From: Actinomycetota bacterium
Lineage (GTDB): Bacteria > Actinomycetota > Actinomycetes > Actinomycetales > Microbacteriaceae
NCBI GenBank assembly: GCA_020161315.1
Contig: JAIUOH010000017.1
Coordinates: forward strand, 1-61,839
Length of the DNA: 61,839 nucleotides
Reading direction: 5' to 3'
Shown here: positions 15,378 to 23,857 of the stretch, piece by piece
How positions within the stretch are numbered: the first letter of the stretch is position 1
How the letters are laid out: each line of letters opens with the position of its first letter
Program-made: the position numbers and the translations under genes
The notes under the pieces: generated by a model
The model's input: only the letters and a program-made list of their open reading frames with translations
Told to the model about the DNA's origin: nothing
Databases searched by the model: none

Positions 15378-17051
15378 CTAGCGGTCTGACTGTACGCGGC
15401 GCGAGCCGCCCTGGCGTGGCTTCGGCGTCTGGAACGTCGGCGCGAGCCCCGAGCTGCTGGTCGAGTACATAGCGGTCGAGCCGCCCGACGAGCGCTGTTG
15501 CCCGCCCTGGCGCTGGCCACCACCGGCACGTTGCCCGCCCGAGCGCTGACCTGATCCGCCGCCGGTGCCCGAACCGCCGCGGCGACCCTGCGACTGGCCG
15601 CCCTGCCTCGACTGGCCACCCTGCTCGCCGTTTCGCGCCGATCCACCGCGCTGCTGCGAACCCGCACCCGAACCCTGCCCGCGCTGCTGACGCGAACCCG
15701 AACCCGACTCGGTCGACGAACCGGCACCCGAACCCTGCCCGCGGCCACCGCGCGAGCGCTTGCGCTTCGCATTGGCGCCCTGAGACTTACCCTCGCCCGA
15801 GGGGTTGTGGCCCGCGGCGCGCTGCTGCTGCGCCTGCGCAGCGTTTCGCAGCCGCTCGGTCTCGCGCGGGTCGACCTTCGCAGCGACCTCGCCGATCAGC
15901 TCGAGCACCTCGGGGTCGTCGATGCGCACCGAGCGCGGCGTGACCTGAATCTTGGCAGCGCGCATGATCTGGCGCATCTCGCCCCGCTGCTCGGGCATCA
16001 CGATCGTGACGACGTCGCCCTCGTTGCCGGCTCGGGCGGTGCGGCCCGAGCGGTGCAGGTAAGCCTTGTGCTCGACCGGCGGGTCGACGTGCACCACGAG
16101 ATCGACGCCGTCGACGTGCACGCCGCGGGCCGCGACGTCGGTAGCCACGAGCACCTTCGCCTGGCCGCTCACGAACTCGGCGAGGTTACGGTCGCGCGCG
16201 TTCTGCGACAGGTTGCCCTGCAGCTCGACCGCGGGAATGCCCTTGGCTGTGAGTTGCTTCGCGAGCTTCTTGGCCTGGTGCTTCATGCGGGTAAAGAAGA
16301 TGCGGCGCGCGGTGCCGCTCGCGAGCGCCTCGATCAGCTGGTCTTTGCCAGCCCCGCTCGCGACCTCAAACACGTGGTGCGTCAGCTGCGGCACCGGCGA
16401 CTCAGCGGTGTCGACCGAGTGCAAGATCTGGTTGTGCAGGTACTTCTTCACAATGTTGTCGACACCGTTATCGAGCGTCGCGCTGAAGAGCAGCCGCTGG
16501 CCCTGCTTGGGGGTTGCATTCATGATGCGGGTGACGACCGGCAAGAAGCCCATGTCGGCCATGTGATCGGCCTCGTCAAGCACGGTGATCTCGACGCCAT
16601 CGAGGCTCACAAGCTTCTGGCGCATCAGGTCGTCGAGGCGGCCGGGAGCTGCGACGACGATATCGACGCCGCGCTCGAGCACGGCCTCTTGGCGGCGCTG
16701 CGGCACGCCACCGAACACGGTTGTGACGCGCACGCCCACCGGGTCGGCGATCATCTTCACGGTCTCGGCGATCTGCGTCACGAGCTCGCGAGTGGGGGCG
16801 AGCACGATGCCACGGGGGCGGTTCGGGCGTCGCTTCTTATCGACGTCGGTGGCGAGGTTTGCCACGAGCGGAATCGCAAAGGCGATCGTCTTGCCGCTGC
16901 CGGTGCGCCCGCGCCCGAGCACGTCGCGGCCCTTCAGCGTGTCGGGCAGCGTGTCGCGCTGAATCGGAAATGGTTCGCTCTTGCCGTTCTTCTCAAGGGC
17001 GTGGGCAATGGGAGTGGGCACGCCGAGATCGGCGAATGACTGAGTGGTCAC
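15378..17051 (-). CDS. DEAD-box RNA helicase with Gly/Ser/Arg-rich tail
   Basis: The 557-residue protein has a Q motif (SFADLGVPTPIAHAL, FPIQRDTLP), Walker A GRTGSGKT (48-55), VLDEADHMADMGF, a SAT motif and HRSGRTARAG. These make a full SF2 RNA helicase core of about 400 residues. The last 130 or so residues are low-complexity G/S/Q/R repeats of RGG and GSG type, like the RNA-binding tails of other actinobacterial DEAD-box proteins. It probably unwinds structured RNA in ribosome assembly or mRNA decay, or in the cold. The GTG at 17051 (VTTQSF) is preferred. A long 5' leader with a hairpin is likely. Confidence 0.88.
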   Translation of the reverse strand: MTTQSFADLGVPTPIAHALEKNGKSEPFPIQRDTLPDTLKGRDVLGRGRTGSGKTIAFAIPLVANLATDVDKKRRPNRPRGIVLAPTRELVTQIAETVKMIADPVGVRVTTVFGGVPQRRQEAVLERGVDIVVAAPGRLDDLMRQKLVSLDGVEITVLDEADHMADMGFLPVVTRIMNATPKQGQRLLFSATLDNGVDNIVKKYLHNQILHSVDTAESPVPQLTHHVFEVASGAGKDQLIEALASGTARRIFFTRMKHQAKKLAKQLTAKGIPAVELQGNLSQNARDRNLAEFVSGQAKVLVATDVAARGVHVDGVDLVVHVDPPVEHKAYLHRSGRTARAGNEGDVVTIVMPEQRGEMRQIMRAAKIQVTPRSVRIDDPEVLELIGEVAAKVDPRETERLRNAAQAQQQRAAGHNPSGEGKSQGANAKRKRSRGGRGQGSGAGSSTESGSGSRQQRGQGSGAGSQQRGGSARNGEQGGQSRQGGQSQGRRGGSGTGGGSGQRSGGQRAGGGQRQGGQQRSSGGSTAMYSTSSSGLAPTFQTPKPRQGGSRRVQSDR

Positions 17052-17089
17052 AGTGTGCTTTCTGAAATGATGCGATGCGCTCGTCAGTA

Positions 17090-17119
17090 CGCGACTCGCT
17101 CGCAAGTACGGGAGTCGCG
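17090..17119 (-). other. Hairpin in the helicase 5' leader
   Basis: CGCGACTC and GAGTCGCG form a perfect 8-bp stem about 40-70 bases before the helicase GTG. DEAD-box mRNAs often have structured, self-regulated leaders, so a regulatory role is plausible but unproven. Confidence 0.4.
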
Positions 17120-17274
17120 TCGTGGTGCTGCGTCGCAAAGAATTCGGCGAGTGCGCGGGATCGCGCATCCGTTCGCCGCAGAGAATCTCGGTGCGCGGGG
17201 CACCTGCGCGGATCCTTTTCGAGGACCCAAAAACGTCAGCGACGATGGAGCCAGCGTTGCTGACCCACGCAATA

Positions 17275-17280
17275 AGCATA
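17275..17280 (-). promoter_or_regulatory. Candidate -10 box TATGCT of the helicase gene
   Basis: TATGCT on the minus strand is the best -10 match in the 265-bp gap between the helicase and the DUF4126 gene. It would give a leader of about 215 bases. No clear -35 is seen. Confidence 0.3.
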
Positions 17281-17316
17281 GCCGGTGAGGCTGTGAGCGC
17301 CCCTTTTTGTCGTTGC

Positions 17317-17925
17317 TCAAGCCAGTTGCGTGGCCTGAGCTGCTCTTTCGCGCCGCTTTCTGCGCACCCTGCGAATCAACGCGACGAAGGCGAATAGCAT
17401 GAGGCCCAGTGCAATCAGCACGAGTATCGGGGCGACAATTGCGAGGATCACCAGCACGATGCTCGCACCATCTTCGGCGGTGCTGAGGGCTGGGGCTGCT
17501 GCGCCACCGGTTGCGAGATTTGCGACGGGGCGCACCGCGCTCTTTGCGAGACTCATGAGCAGGGCGAGTACGATGCCGATGACCACGGGTATCCAAGCAC
17601 CCGATGAGAAGAACGTGCCAGGGTCGTCGACCGCGACCGTTGAGGTGCCGATGCCGCCCGCGAAGACAATGCCACCTGAGGCCGGGCGCACCACGGTTTG
17701 AATCCAGTCGTTGACGGAGTCGACCGCTGGCACCTTGTCGGCGATGATCTCGATGACGAGCAGCACGCCGAGAATCACCATGACCCACTCGTTTTCGAGC
17801 CAGAGCCAGCCGTTTGGTAGCTGAATCCAATCGATACGGCCGGCGATGCCCATGATGAGCAGGGGAATGTAGGCGTTGAGGCCTGCGGCCGCGGCGAGGC
17901 CGGTTCCCGTCAGAATCTCGAGCAT
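17317..17925 (-). CDS. DUF4126 family membrane protein
   Basis: The 202-residue protein has the DUF4126 N-terminus MLEILTGTGLAAAAGLNAYIPLL, then DKVPAVDSVNDWIQTVVRPASGG and four or five membrane helices. It ends in a basic cytoplasmic tail (RRVRRKRRERAAQ). The family is widespread and uncharacterised. It starts six bases after a TAAGAT box and is transcribed away from the RecB-like nuclease/helicase gene. It lies upstream of the DEAD-box helicase on the same strand, separated by 265 bp, so the two are probably independent. Confidence 0.82.
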   Translation of the reverse strand: MLEILTGTGLAAAAGLNAYIPLLIMGIAGRIDWIQLPNGWLWLENEWVMVILGVLLVIEIIADKVPAVDSVNDWIQTVVRPASGGIVFAGGIGTSTVAVDDPGTFFSSGAWIPVVIGIVLALLMSLAKSAVRPVANLATGGAAAPALSTAEDGASIVLVILAIVAPILVLIALGLMLFAFVALIRRVRRKRRERAAQATQLA

Positions 17926-17931
17926 GCTGCC

Positions 17932-17937
17932 ATCTTA
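17932..17937 (-). promoter_or_regulatory. -10 box TAAGAT for the DUF4126 gene
   Basis: TAAGAT, six bases (ggcagc), then ATG at 17925 on the minus strand. No ribosome-binding site fits between them. Confidence 0.5.
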
Positions 17938-18037
17938 GATCGCGGGTGATGCTGCCGGCGGGTGGGCACAGTTTTGCGGGCACTGCGGCGTTTGTCGGTG
18001 GGTCACGGTAGCGTCGTCGTAACAGGAAGGAGCCCGC

Positions 18038-21000
18038 ATGTTTTTGCAGCAGCTGGGCGACGGCGAGGTTCGCGTCATGACGAGCGCGAGCGATCTCACC
18101 GCCGCAAGCACGTGCGAGTTTGCGTTTCTGCGCAGGGTCGACGCGAGGCTCGGGCGTGACGTGGTGGTGCCGCCAGACGACGACCCGATGCTTGCGCGTG
18201 CAGCCCGCCTGGGCGACGCCCACGAAGAGCGGGTGCTGCAACGGTACCGAGACGAACTTGCAGACGTGGCAGAGATAGACCGGGCTGATTCGCGAGACCC
18301 CGCGGCGCTCGCTGCCGCAGAAACCGAGACTGTCACCGCAATGGAGCGTGGGGCAGATGTGGTCTTTCAGGCGACGTTCTTTGAGCCAGAGGTTCGTGCT
18401 GCTGAGGGTTCCGCACCTGCGATCGGGTTTATCGGATACGCCGACTTTCTGCGCCGCAACGCCGACGGCACATATGAGGTGCAAGACACCAAGCTTGCGC
18501 GGCGGGCGAAAGTCACCGCGCTCATGCAGCTTGCGGCATATGCCGAGCAACTGGAGCGGCTAGGGGTGCGAGCGTCGCCCGAGGTCGTGCTGATACTTGG
18601 CGATGGCTCGCGCAGCACGCACAAGCTCGCAGATATTGCTCCCGTGTTCCGGTCACGCAGGTCTCGGATGCATGAACTGCTGCTTGAGCGCGTCACCGCG
18701 GCTGGCTCAGACGGCGCTCGCGCGACGGCCGCGCCGATCGCCTGGGGCGAGAGCAGTGTGATCTCGTGTGGGCGCTGTGAGGTGTGCGAGCCAGAAATCG
18801 AGCGCACGCGCGACCCGCTCTTGATCGCGGGCATTCGAGCGGCGCAGCGCGACAGACTAATTGACGCGGGGCTCGACACCATTGATGCTGTTGCCGCGGT
18901 GCTCCCAGCGATTTCGTCGGGTGTGCTGAGCGTTGAAGGTATCGCCCAGCCCGCCCTCGAGCGGCTGGCCATGCAGGCGGCTATGCAACTTGTGGTTGCC
19001 CAGGGCGGCGTGCCGCCCTACCGAGTGGTCGACCCGCTCGCGCTCGCGGTGATCCCGCGCCCAAACCCGGGCGACCTCTTCTTCGACTTTGAGGGTGACC
19101 CGCTCTACCGAGAGCCGGGCAGCGACGAATCTGCGAGGTGGGGGCTCGACTACCTCTTTGGCATGGTCGACACGAGCGAGCAGTTCACACCCCTCTGGGC
19201 GCACGATCTTGAGGCTGAGCGCGAGGCGCTACTGCGCTTTCTTCAGCTTGTTGATGAGCGCCGCAGCCAGCATCCAGGTATGCGCATCTACCACTATGCA
19301 CCCTACGAACGCACGCACCTGCTCTCAATCGCGGCGAGGCACGGTGTGGGTGAGGCAGAGGTCGACTGTCTGCTGCGTGAGCACGTGCTCGTAGACCTGT
19401 ATCCGGTGGTGCGCTCTGCGTTGCGGGTCGGCACGAGGTCGTACTCAATCAAGAAGCTTGAGCCTCTCTACATGGGCGGTGAACTGCGCAACCAAGACGG
19501 GGTCACCAACGGGGCGCAGTCGGTTACCGAATACGCCGAGGCGAGCGCACAACTGCTGAGCGGTGATGCTTCTGAGCGGGGCGAGGGGCAGCGGCGCCTC
19601 GATGCGATCGCCGACTACAATCGCTACGACTGCGTATCGACGCTGCGTCTGCGCGACTGGTTGCTTCGTCTCGCGGCCGAACACGGCGTCGAGCCCGCAC
19701 CGTTGCCGCCCGCTGACGAACGCGAGGTCGCGACTGAACTCGAACTCAGCCCAGTTGCGAAGGCGCTGGCTGAGCACGCGAGCCGCGCCGAAGACCCCAC
19801 AGAGCGCAAAGCGGCGGCACTTGCGGGCAGCGCCATTGACTATTACCAGCGCGAACAAAAGTCATTCTGGTGGGCGCACTTTGCCCGGCTCGTCGACCCA
19901 ATCGAAGACTGGGCAGACACGCGCGACGTGCTGATCGTTGACCCCGCGCTCAGCAACTCGGGCGACGGCTGGCAAGCGCCCCAGGGGCGCGAGCGTTCGC
20001 ATCGCAGGCGGCTCACGCTTCGCGGTGAGCTTGCTCCGGGTAGCAGCCTCAAAGAAGGCAGCGAGGTCTATCTGCTTTACGCGACGCCCGTGCCGTTTGC
20101 CGTAAGCGGCTCTGCGCCGGGCACCCGCGGCACGCGCATGGCGAGGGTCGCGGAGCGCCTTGACAACGGCGTGATCGTGGAAGAGCTGCGAGGTAAAGAC
20201 CTGCCCGAGTGGTCGGCGTTGCCGATTGCTATCGCGCCAGGCCCACCTCCTCGAGCTGGAGCACAGAAGGCCGCGATTGAAGAGTGGGGTGCGGCGCTCG
20301 CCGCGGCGCTTGATGCGGGTGAGGCGTTCGCCGACCCTGTCTACGACATCATGCGCCGGGTGCCGCCGCGGCTACACGCTGACGCAGCAATCATCGAGGC
20401 AAGCTCTGAAGAGGCGTTCGCAGCTGGGGGCGGCGAAGACGCGCGTACCATCGGCGCGGTCATCGCGACGCTGAGAAGACTCGACCGTTCGGCGCTAGCA
20501 GTGCAGGGGCCTCCTGGCACGGGCAAGACCTACCTCGCAGCGCGCGTCATTCGCACGCTCGTCGAGCGTGACGGGTGGCACGTTGGGGTCGTCGCGCAGT
20601 CGCACCGCGTCGTTGAAAACGTGCTCGAGGGTGTCGTTGCCGCCGGGCTGAGCCCCATGCAGGTGGCCAAGGTGCCGCAGGGTGGCAAGCTGCAAGAGGG
20701 TGACCCCGAGCCCTCATTTACCGTGCTGGGCAACAACGGGCATGCGCGCTTTGTCGCTGATCAGCGTGAGGCCGGGCGTGGCAGTGTGATCGGGGGCACC
20801 GCGTGGGATTTCTCGAACGAGGCTCGGGTGCCTCGTGGCAGTCTCGACCTCTTGGTCATTGACGAAGCGGGGCAGTTCTCGCTCGCGCCGACCATCGCGG
20901 CGTCGGTCGCTGCGCAGCGACTGCTGCTGCTCGGCGATCCGCAGCAACTGCCTCAGGTTTCACAGGGGTCGCACCCCGAGCCCGTCGACTCATCGGCGCT

Positions 21001-21685
21001 CGGCTGGCTGCTCGGCGAGCACGAGACCATTGCCGAGGGCAAAGGTTACTTTCTCGAAGAGACGAGGCGCATGCGCCCCGAGCTTGCAGACGTGGTGTCA
21101 GAGCTTGCCTATGAGGGGCGACTACACGCGCACCCCTCGGCTTCGCTGCGTGAGGTGACCCGCGCGGGAAGGGCTGGGCTTGTCTGGCACTCGGTGGAGC
21201 ACTTCGGCAACTCGACAAGCTCAGTTGAAGAGGCAGCAGAGGTGGTGCGCATTGTGCAGCAATCGTTGCGGGGGAGCCTGACGGAGTCGGGAGAGACGCC
21301 GAGGGCGCTACACCAAGACGACGTCATCGCGGTCGCTGCCTACAACGCACAGGTTGAGTGTCTGCACGAGGCTCTCTCGGCTGCCGGGCTTGGGCAGATT
21401 CGGGTGGGCACCGTCGATAAGTTTCAGGGGCAAGAGGCAGCGATAGCGATTGTGAGCCTGGCCGCGTCGAGCGGTGACGACGTGCCCCGAGGGCTCGATT
21501 TTCTGCTGATGCGAAACCGGCTGAACGTGGCTATCAGCCGCGCGCAGTGGGCAGCTCACCTGGTGTCGTCGGCTCGACTCGGTGAGGGGCTGCCGCACAC
21601 CGCAGAGGGCGTGGCGGCATTGAGCGGTTACCTGCGGCTGCTCGAGAGGGGAACAGCTGGCACTCGGGCAGCAGAACTCAGCTAA
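18038..21685 (+). CDS. TM0106-type RecB-like nuclease, exonuclease and SF1 helicase fusion
   Basis: The 1215-residue protein joins three modules. Residues 1-250 form a RecB/Cas4-like nuclease (YEVQDTKLARR near residue 150 holds the D-x-K core). A Cys cluster in ISCGRCEVCEPE near residues 247-258 may bind iron-sulfur or zinc. Residues 345-560 are RNase H-like with LFFDFEGDP (exonuclease DxE). Residues 800-1200 are an SF1 helicase with QGPPGTGKT, VIDEAGQF, KFQGQEA and RNRLNVAISRAQ. The ATG has GGAAGGAG just upstream. Roles in repair or in defence against foreign nucleic acid are both possible. The aminotransferase follows within ten bases. Confidence 0.88.
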   Translation: MFLQQLGDGEVRVMTSASDLTAASTCEFAFLRRVDARLGRDVVVPPDDDPMLARAARLGDAHEERVLQRYRDELADVAEIDRADSRDPAALAAAETETVTAMERGADVVFQATFFEPEVRAAEGSAPAIGFIGYADFLRRNADGTYEVQDTKLARRAKVTALMQLAAYAEQLERLGVRASPEVVLILGDGSRSTHKLADIAPVFRSRRSRMHELLLERVTAAGSDGARATAAPIAWGESSVISCGRCEVCEPEIERTRDPLLIAGIRAAQRDRLIDAGLDTIDAVAAVLPAISSGVLSVEGIAQPALERLAMQAAMQLVVAQGGVPPYRVVDPLALAVIPRPNPGDLFFDFEGDPLYREPGSDESARWGLDYLFGMVDTSEQFTPLWAHDLEAEREALLRFLQLVDERRSQHPGMRIYHYAPYERTHLLSIAARHGVGEAEVDCLLREHVLVDLYPVVRSALRVGTRSYSIKKLEPLYMGGELRNQDGVTNGAQSVTEYAEASAQLLSGDASERGEGQRRLDAIADYNRYDCVSTLRLRDWLLRLAAEHGVEPAPLPPADEREVATELELSPVAKALAEHASRAEDPTERKAAALAGSAIDYYQREQKSFWWAHFARLVDPIEDWADTRDVLIVDPALSNSGDGWQAPQGRERSHRRRLTLRGELAPGSSLKEGSEVYLLYATPVPFAVSGSAPGTRGTRMARVAERLDNGVIVEELRGKDLPEWSALPIAIAPGPPPRAGAQKAAIEEWGAALAAALDAGEAFADPVYDIMRRVPPRLHADAAIIEASSEEAFAAGGGEDARTIGAVIATLRRLDRSALAVQGPPGTGKTYLAARVIRTLVERDGWHVGVVAQSHRVVENVLEGVVAAGLSPMQVAKVPQGGKLQEGDPEPSFTVLGNNGHARFVADQREAGRGSVIGGTAWDFSNEARVPRGSLDLLVIDEAGQFSLAPTIAASVAAQRLLLLGDPQQLPQVSQGSHPEPVDSSALGWLLGEHETIAEGKGYFLEETRRMRPELADVVSELAYEGRLHAHPSASLREVTRAGRAGLVWHSVEHFGNSTSSVEEAAEVVRIVQQSLRGSLTESGETPRALHQDDVIAVAAYNAQVECLHEALSAAGLGQIRVGTVDKFQGQEAAIAIVSLAASSGDDVPRGLDFLLMRNRLNVAISRAQWAAHLVSSARLGEGLPHTAEGVAALSGYLRLLERGTAGTRAAELS

Positions 21686-21688
21686 CGT
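21683..21688 (+). promoter_or_regulatory. -10 box TAACGT overlapping the helicase-fusion stop
   Basis: TAACGT includes the TAA stop of the upstream gene and lies six bases before the ATG at 21695. The aminotransferase may therefore have its own leaderless promoter. Confidence 0.4.
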
Positions 21689-21694
21689 GGAGTC

Positions 21695-22966
21695 ATGGTG
21701 AGACCAGGCGGCCCCTTTTTGACCCCTCCGGCAGGCAAGCTGCCCGATCCCGCGCGAGTAAACGCGAGTGCGCAGGTGCTGCAGCCCTCGCGGCGCTCGG
21801 CGATTCCGGCGTTCGAGGTTATGCGGATTACCGACGAGATTGCGCGCCGGCGCGCCGAGGGGCGCGATGTCGTCTCGCTCTGCGCCGGCGAGCCGAGTGC
21901 GCGGCCCGCGCCAGGCACGCTGAAACCGGCCGGCTACACCGGGCCACTTGGCACGACCCCGCTTCGCGAGGCGATCGCCGGTCACTACCGAGGCTGGTAC
22001 GGCGTTGACATTGATCCGAAAAGGATCGCGGTGACGACCGGGTCATCTGGCGCGTTTCAACTCGTGTTTCTCGCGGCGTTCGACCCCGGCGACCGCGTAG
22101 CACTGGCGAGCCCCGGCTACCCGGCATATCGCAACATTCTGGCGGCGCTCGGCGTGCAGGTGATCGAGATTCAGACCGGCATCGAAACGCGCTACCAGCC
22201 AACCCCTGAGCTGCTCGACGCTGCCGTCGCCGAACACGGAGACCTCGCGGGTCTCATTGTTGCCTCGCCCGCGAACCCGACCGGCACAATGCTCGGTAGA
22301 AACGAGCTCGAAGCTCTTGTGCGTTGGTGCGGCCTGCACGGCACGCGCTTCATCAGCGACGAGATCTATCACGGGATTACCTTTGGCGGTATTGGCACCG
22401 CTACCGGCGCCGAGGTCGCGTCAGCTCGAGAGTCAACACGCGGCGTGAGCGCCGCTGAACTCGATTCGAACGCCATAGTCATCAACTCGTTCTCGAAGTA
22501 TTGGGGTATGACGGGCTGGCGCCTCGGCTGGGCCGTGCTGCCAGAAGACCTGATCGCGCCGCTTGAAGCGCTCGCCTCGAATTTCGCGCTTTCTCCTCCG
22601 GCGCCCGCGCAAGAGCTCGCGCTGTCGGCGTTCACTCCTGAGAGCTACGCGGAGCGCGACCGCATCGTAGATGGGTTCGCGAGAGCGAGGGCGCTGATTC
22701 TCGATGCCGCACCTGCATTGGGGTGGGGCACCGCGGCACCAGCCGATGGTGCGTTCTATTACTACAGTGATCTCGGGCCGCAGCTCGAGCGCTATGGCAG
22801 CGCCACCATCTATGCGCGTGCTCTGCTTGAGCAGGCCGACGTCGCAATCGTGCCGGGAGTTGACTTCGACCCTGTTGCCGGTGATCGCGCCGTTCGCTTG
22901 AGCTACGCGGCAGGCGAGGCGGCGGTCGCTGAGGCACTCGAACGTATCATTCGGTTCCAAAGTTAG
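21695..22966 (+). CDS. Class I PLP-dependent aminotransferase (AspC-like)
   Basis: The 423-residue product has the type-I fold. LCAGEPSARPAPG is the substrate-binding loop, ASPANPTGTML carries the conserved Asn, FISDEIYHGITFG the Asp and Tyr, and INSFSKYWGMTGWRLGW the Schiff-base Lys. A conserved Arg near the C-terminus (RAVRLSYA) binds the substrate carboxylate. It probably transfers amino groups between an amino acid and a 2-oxo acid; aspartate or aromatic substrates are usual for this group but cannot be fixed here. It lies ten bases after the nuclease/helicase gene. Confidence 0.86.
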   Translation: MVRPGGPFLTPPAGKLPDPARVNASAQVLQPSRRSAIPAFEVMRITDEIARRRAEGRDVVSLCAGEPSARPAPGTLKPAGYTGPLGTTPLREAIAGHYRGWYGVDIDPKRIAVTTGSSGAFQLVFLAAFDPGDRVALASPGYPAYRNILAALGVQVIEIQTGIETRYQPTPELLDAAVAEHGDLAGLIVASPANPTGTMLGRNELEALVRWCGLHGTRFISDEIYHGITFGGIGTATGAEVASARESTRGVSAAELDSNAIVINSFSKYWGMTGWRLGWAVLPEDLIAPLEALASNFALSPPAPAQELALSAFTPESYAERDRIVDGFARARALILDAAPALGWGTAAPADGAFYYYSDLGPQLERYGSATIYARALLEQADVAIVPGVDFDPVAGDRAVRLSYAAGEAAVAEALERIIRFQS

Positions 22967-23005
22967 GTTCAGGTCATCTCTGCCGTCGCAGTTCTCAAGG
23001 ACCTC

Positions 23006-23344
23006 ATGACCGCGATCGACCAGCGGCGGTGGGGTGATTTACGCGGCTTCCTGAGTTCAGACTTCACCTGTGAGTATGTACACACCGGTGAGCGTTTTGG
23101 CCCGGACGAATGGGTTCGTCTGAATGCCGAGTACCCGGGGTTTGACCGCTTGATACTGCAGCAGATCACCGGAGGCGGCAGCACAGCGGCTTGCCGATCG
23201 CACGTCACCGGTCAAGCAAAGGCGGGGCTCATGCATTTCGAATGCGCCACGTTCGTCACCGTGCAAGACGGCTTGATTACGCATATGACCGAGGTCTGGG
23301 CAGACGTCGACCAAGCGGTTCCTAAAGAGGCTCGCCCGGTTTAG
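23006..23344 (+). CDS. NTF2-like (SnoaL/DUF4440-type) protein, possibly N-terminally shortened
   Basis: The 112-residue product looks like a small NTF2-fold protein: RRWGDLRGFLSSDFTCEYVHTG, a central sheet and TFVTVQDGLITHMTEVWADVDQ. The frame upstream of the ATG also reads like the family's first helix (VISAVAVLKDL), but it begins directly after the TAG of the aminotransferase and contains no start codon. So either translation begins at 23006, where AAGGA lies four bases upstream, or the natural start was lost. Function is unknown; relatives include small isomerases and binding proteins. It is convergent with a hypothetical gene, and the stops overlap. Confidence 0.65.
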   Translation: MTAIDQRRWGDLRGFLSSDFTCEYVHTGERFGPDEWVRLNAEYPGFDRLILQQITGGGSTAACRSHVTGQAKAGLMHFECATFVTVQDGLITHMTEVWADVDQAVPKEARPV

Positions 23345-23781
23345 AGAGCCCGAATCGGGGTGCCAGCGGCGATGCCGGTGCGTGCCTGCAGCGCCTCGTC
23401 GACCTGTGCGAGCACGGGCGAGCCGGGTGAGACTGCGAGTTCCAACGTCCTGAGCGCCTCTGCTTCACGGCCACCGAGCGAAAGTGCGACGCCGCTCACT
23501 GAACCGAGAAGCGGCTCGGGCAGCTCGGCACCGCCGCGCGCCAGCACCGAGCGCACAGCCGCCGCGAGGGCGGCTGGATTCTCGCTAGAAAACTGCTTTG
23601 TGGCGCTCGCGTAAGAAACGCCATCGAGCGAAACCCCTGAGCAACGGATGAGCGACTCTTCGGGTACGAGCGTGACGTGCAGTTCAAGCACGCTCGAGCC
23701 GCCCACGGCAGACGCAGAACCCGCCCCCTCTGCGGAGAGAGGGAGCGGGTTCGATGCGCCGAAGCTGAACTTCAAATCCAT
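23341..23781 (-). CDS. Hypothetical protein
   Basis: The 146-residue product is not recognised. It is acidic, rich in Ala, Ser and Leu, without membrane segments. It begins MDLKFSFGASNPLPL and ends TGIAAGTPIRAL. A single Cys (RCSGVSLDG) lies near residue 47. It starts seven bases after a TAACCT box on the minus strand, and its stop overlaps that of the NTF2-like gene by four bases. Codon use and GC pattern look coding throughout. Confidence 0.65.
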   Translation of the reverse strand: MDLKFSFGASNPLPLSAEGAGSASAVGGSSVLELHVTLVPEESLIRCSGVSLDGVSYASATKQFSSENPAALAAAVRSVLARGGAELPEPLLGSVSGVALSLGGREAEALRTLELAVSPGSPVLAQVDEALQARTGIAAGTPIRAL

Positions 23782-23788
23782 GTAGTCC

Positions 23789-23794
23789 AGGTTA
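23789..23794 (-). promoter_or_regulatory. -10 box TAACCT for the hypothetical gene
   Basis: TAACCT, seven bases (ggactac), then ATG at 23781 on the minus strand; this supports that the frame is a real gene. Confidence 0.45.
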
Positions 23795-23857
23795 TCGGAG
23801 GTATGGCGGCCTGGGTGTCGACTCTTCGATAGGGTCAGGGTCGACGCCTAGAGCAAC

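Noticed and set aside
15807-17039. 410-residue frame opposite the DEAD-box helicase
   Set aside because: It is the reverse strand of a well-conserved helicase core in a high-GC gene; composition rich in His, Asp and Arg and no family match.
17084-18550. 488-residue minus-strand frame spanning helicase leader, DUF4126 and nuclease start
   Set aside because: It crosses three independent features in a different frame from DUF4126 and matches no family.
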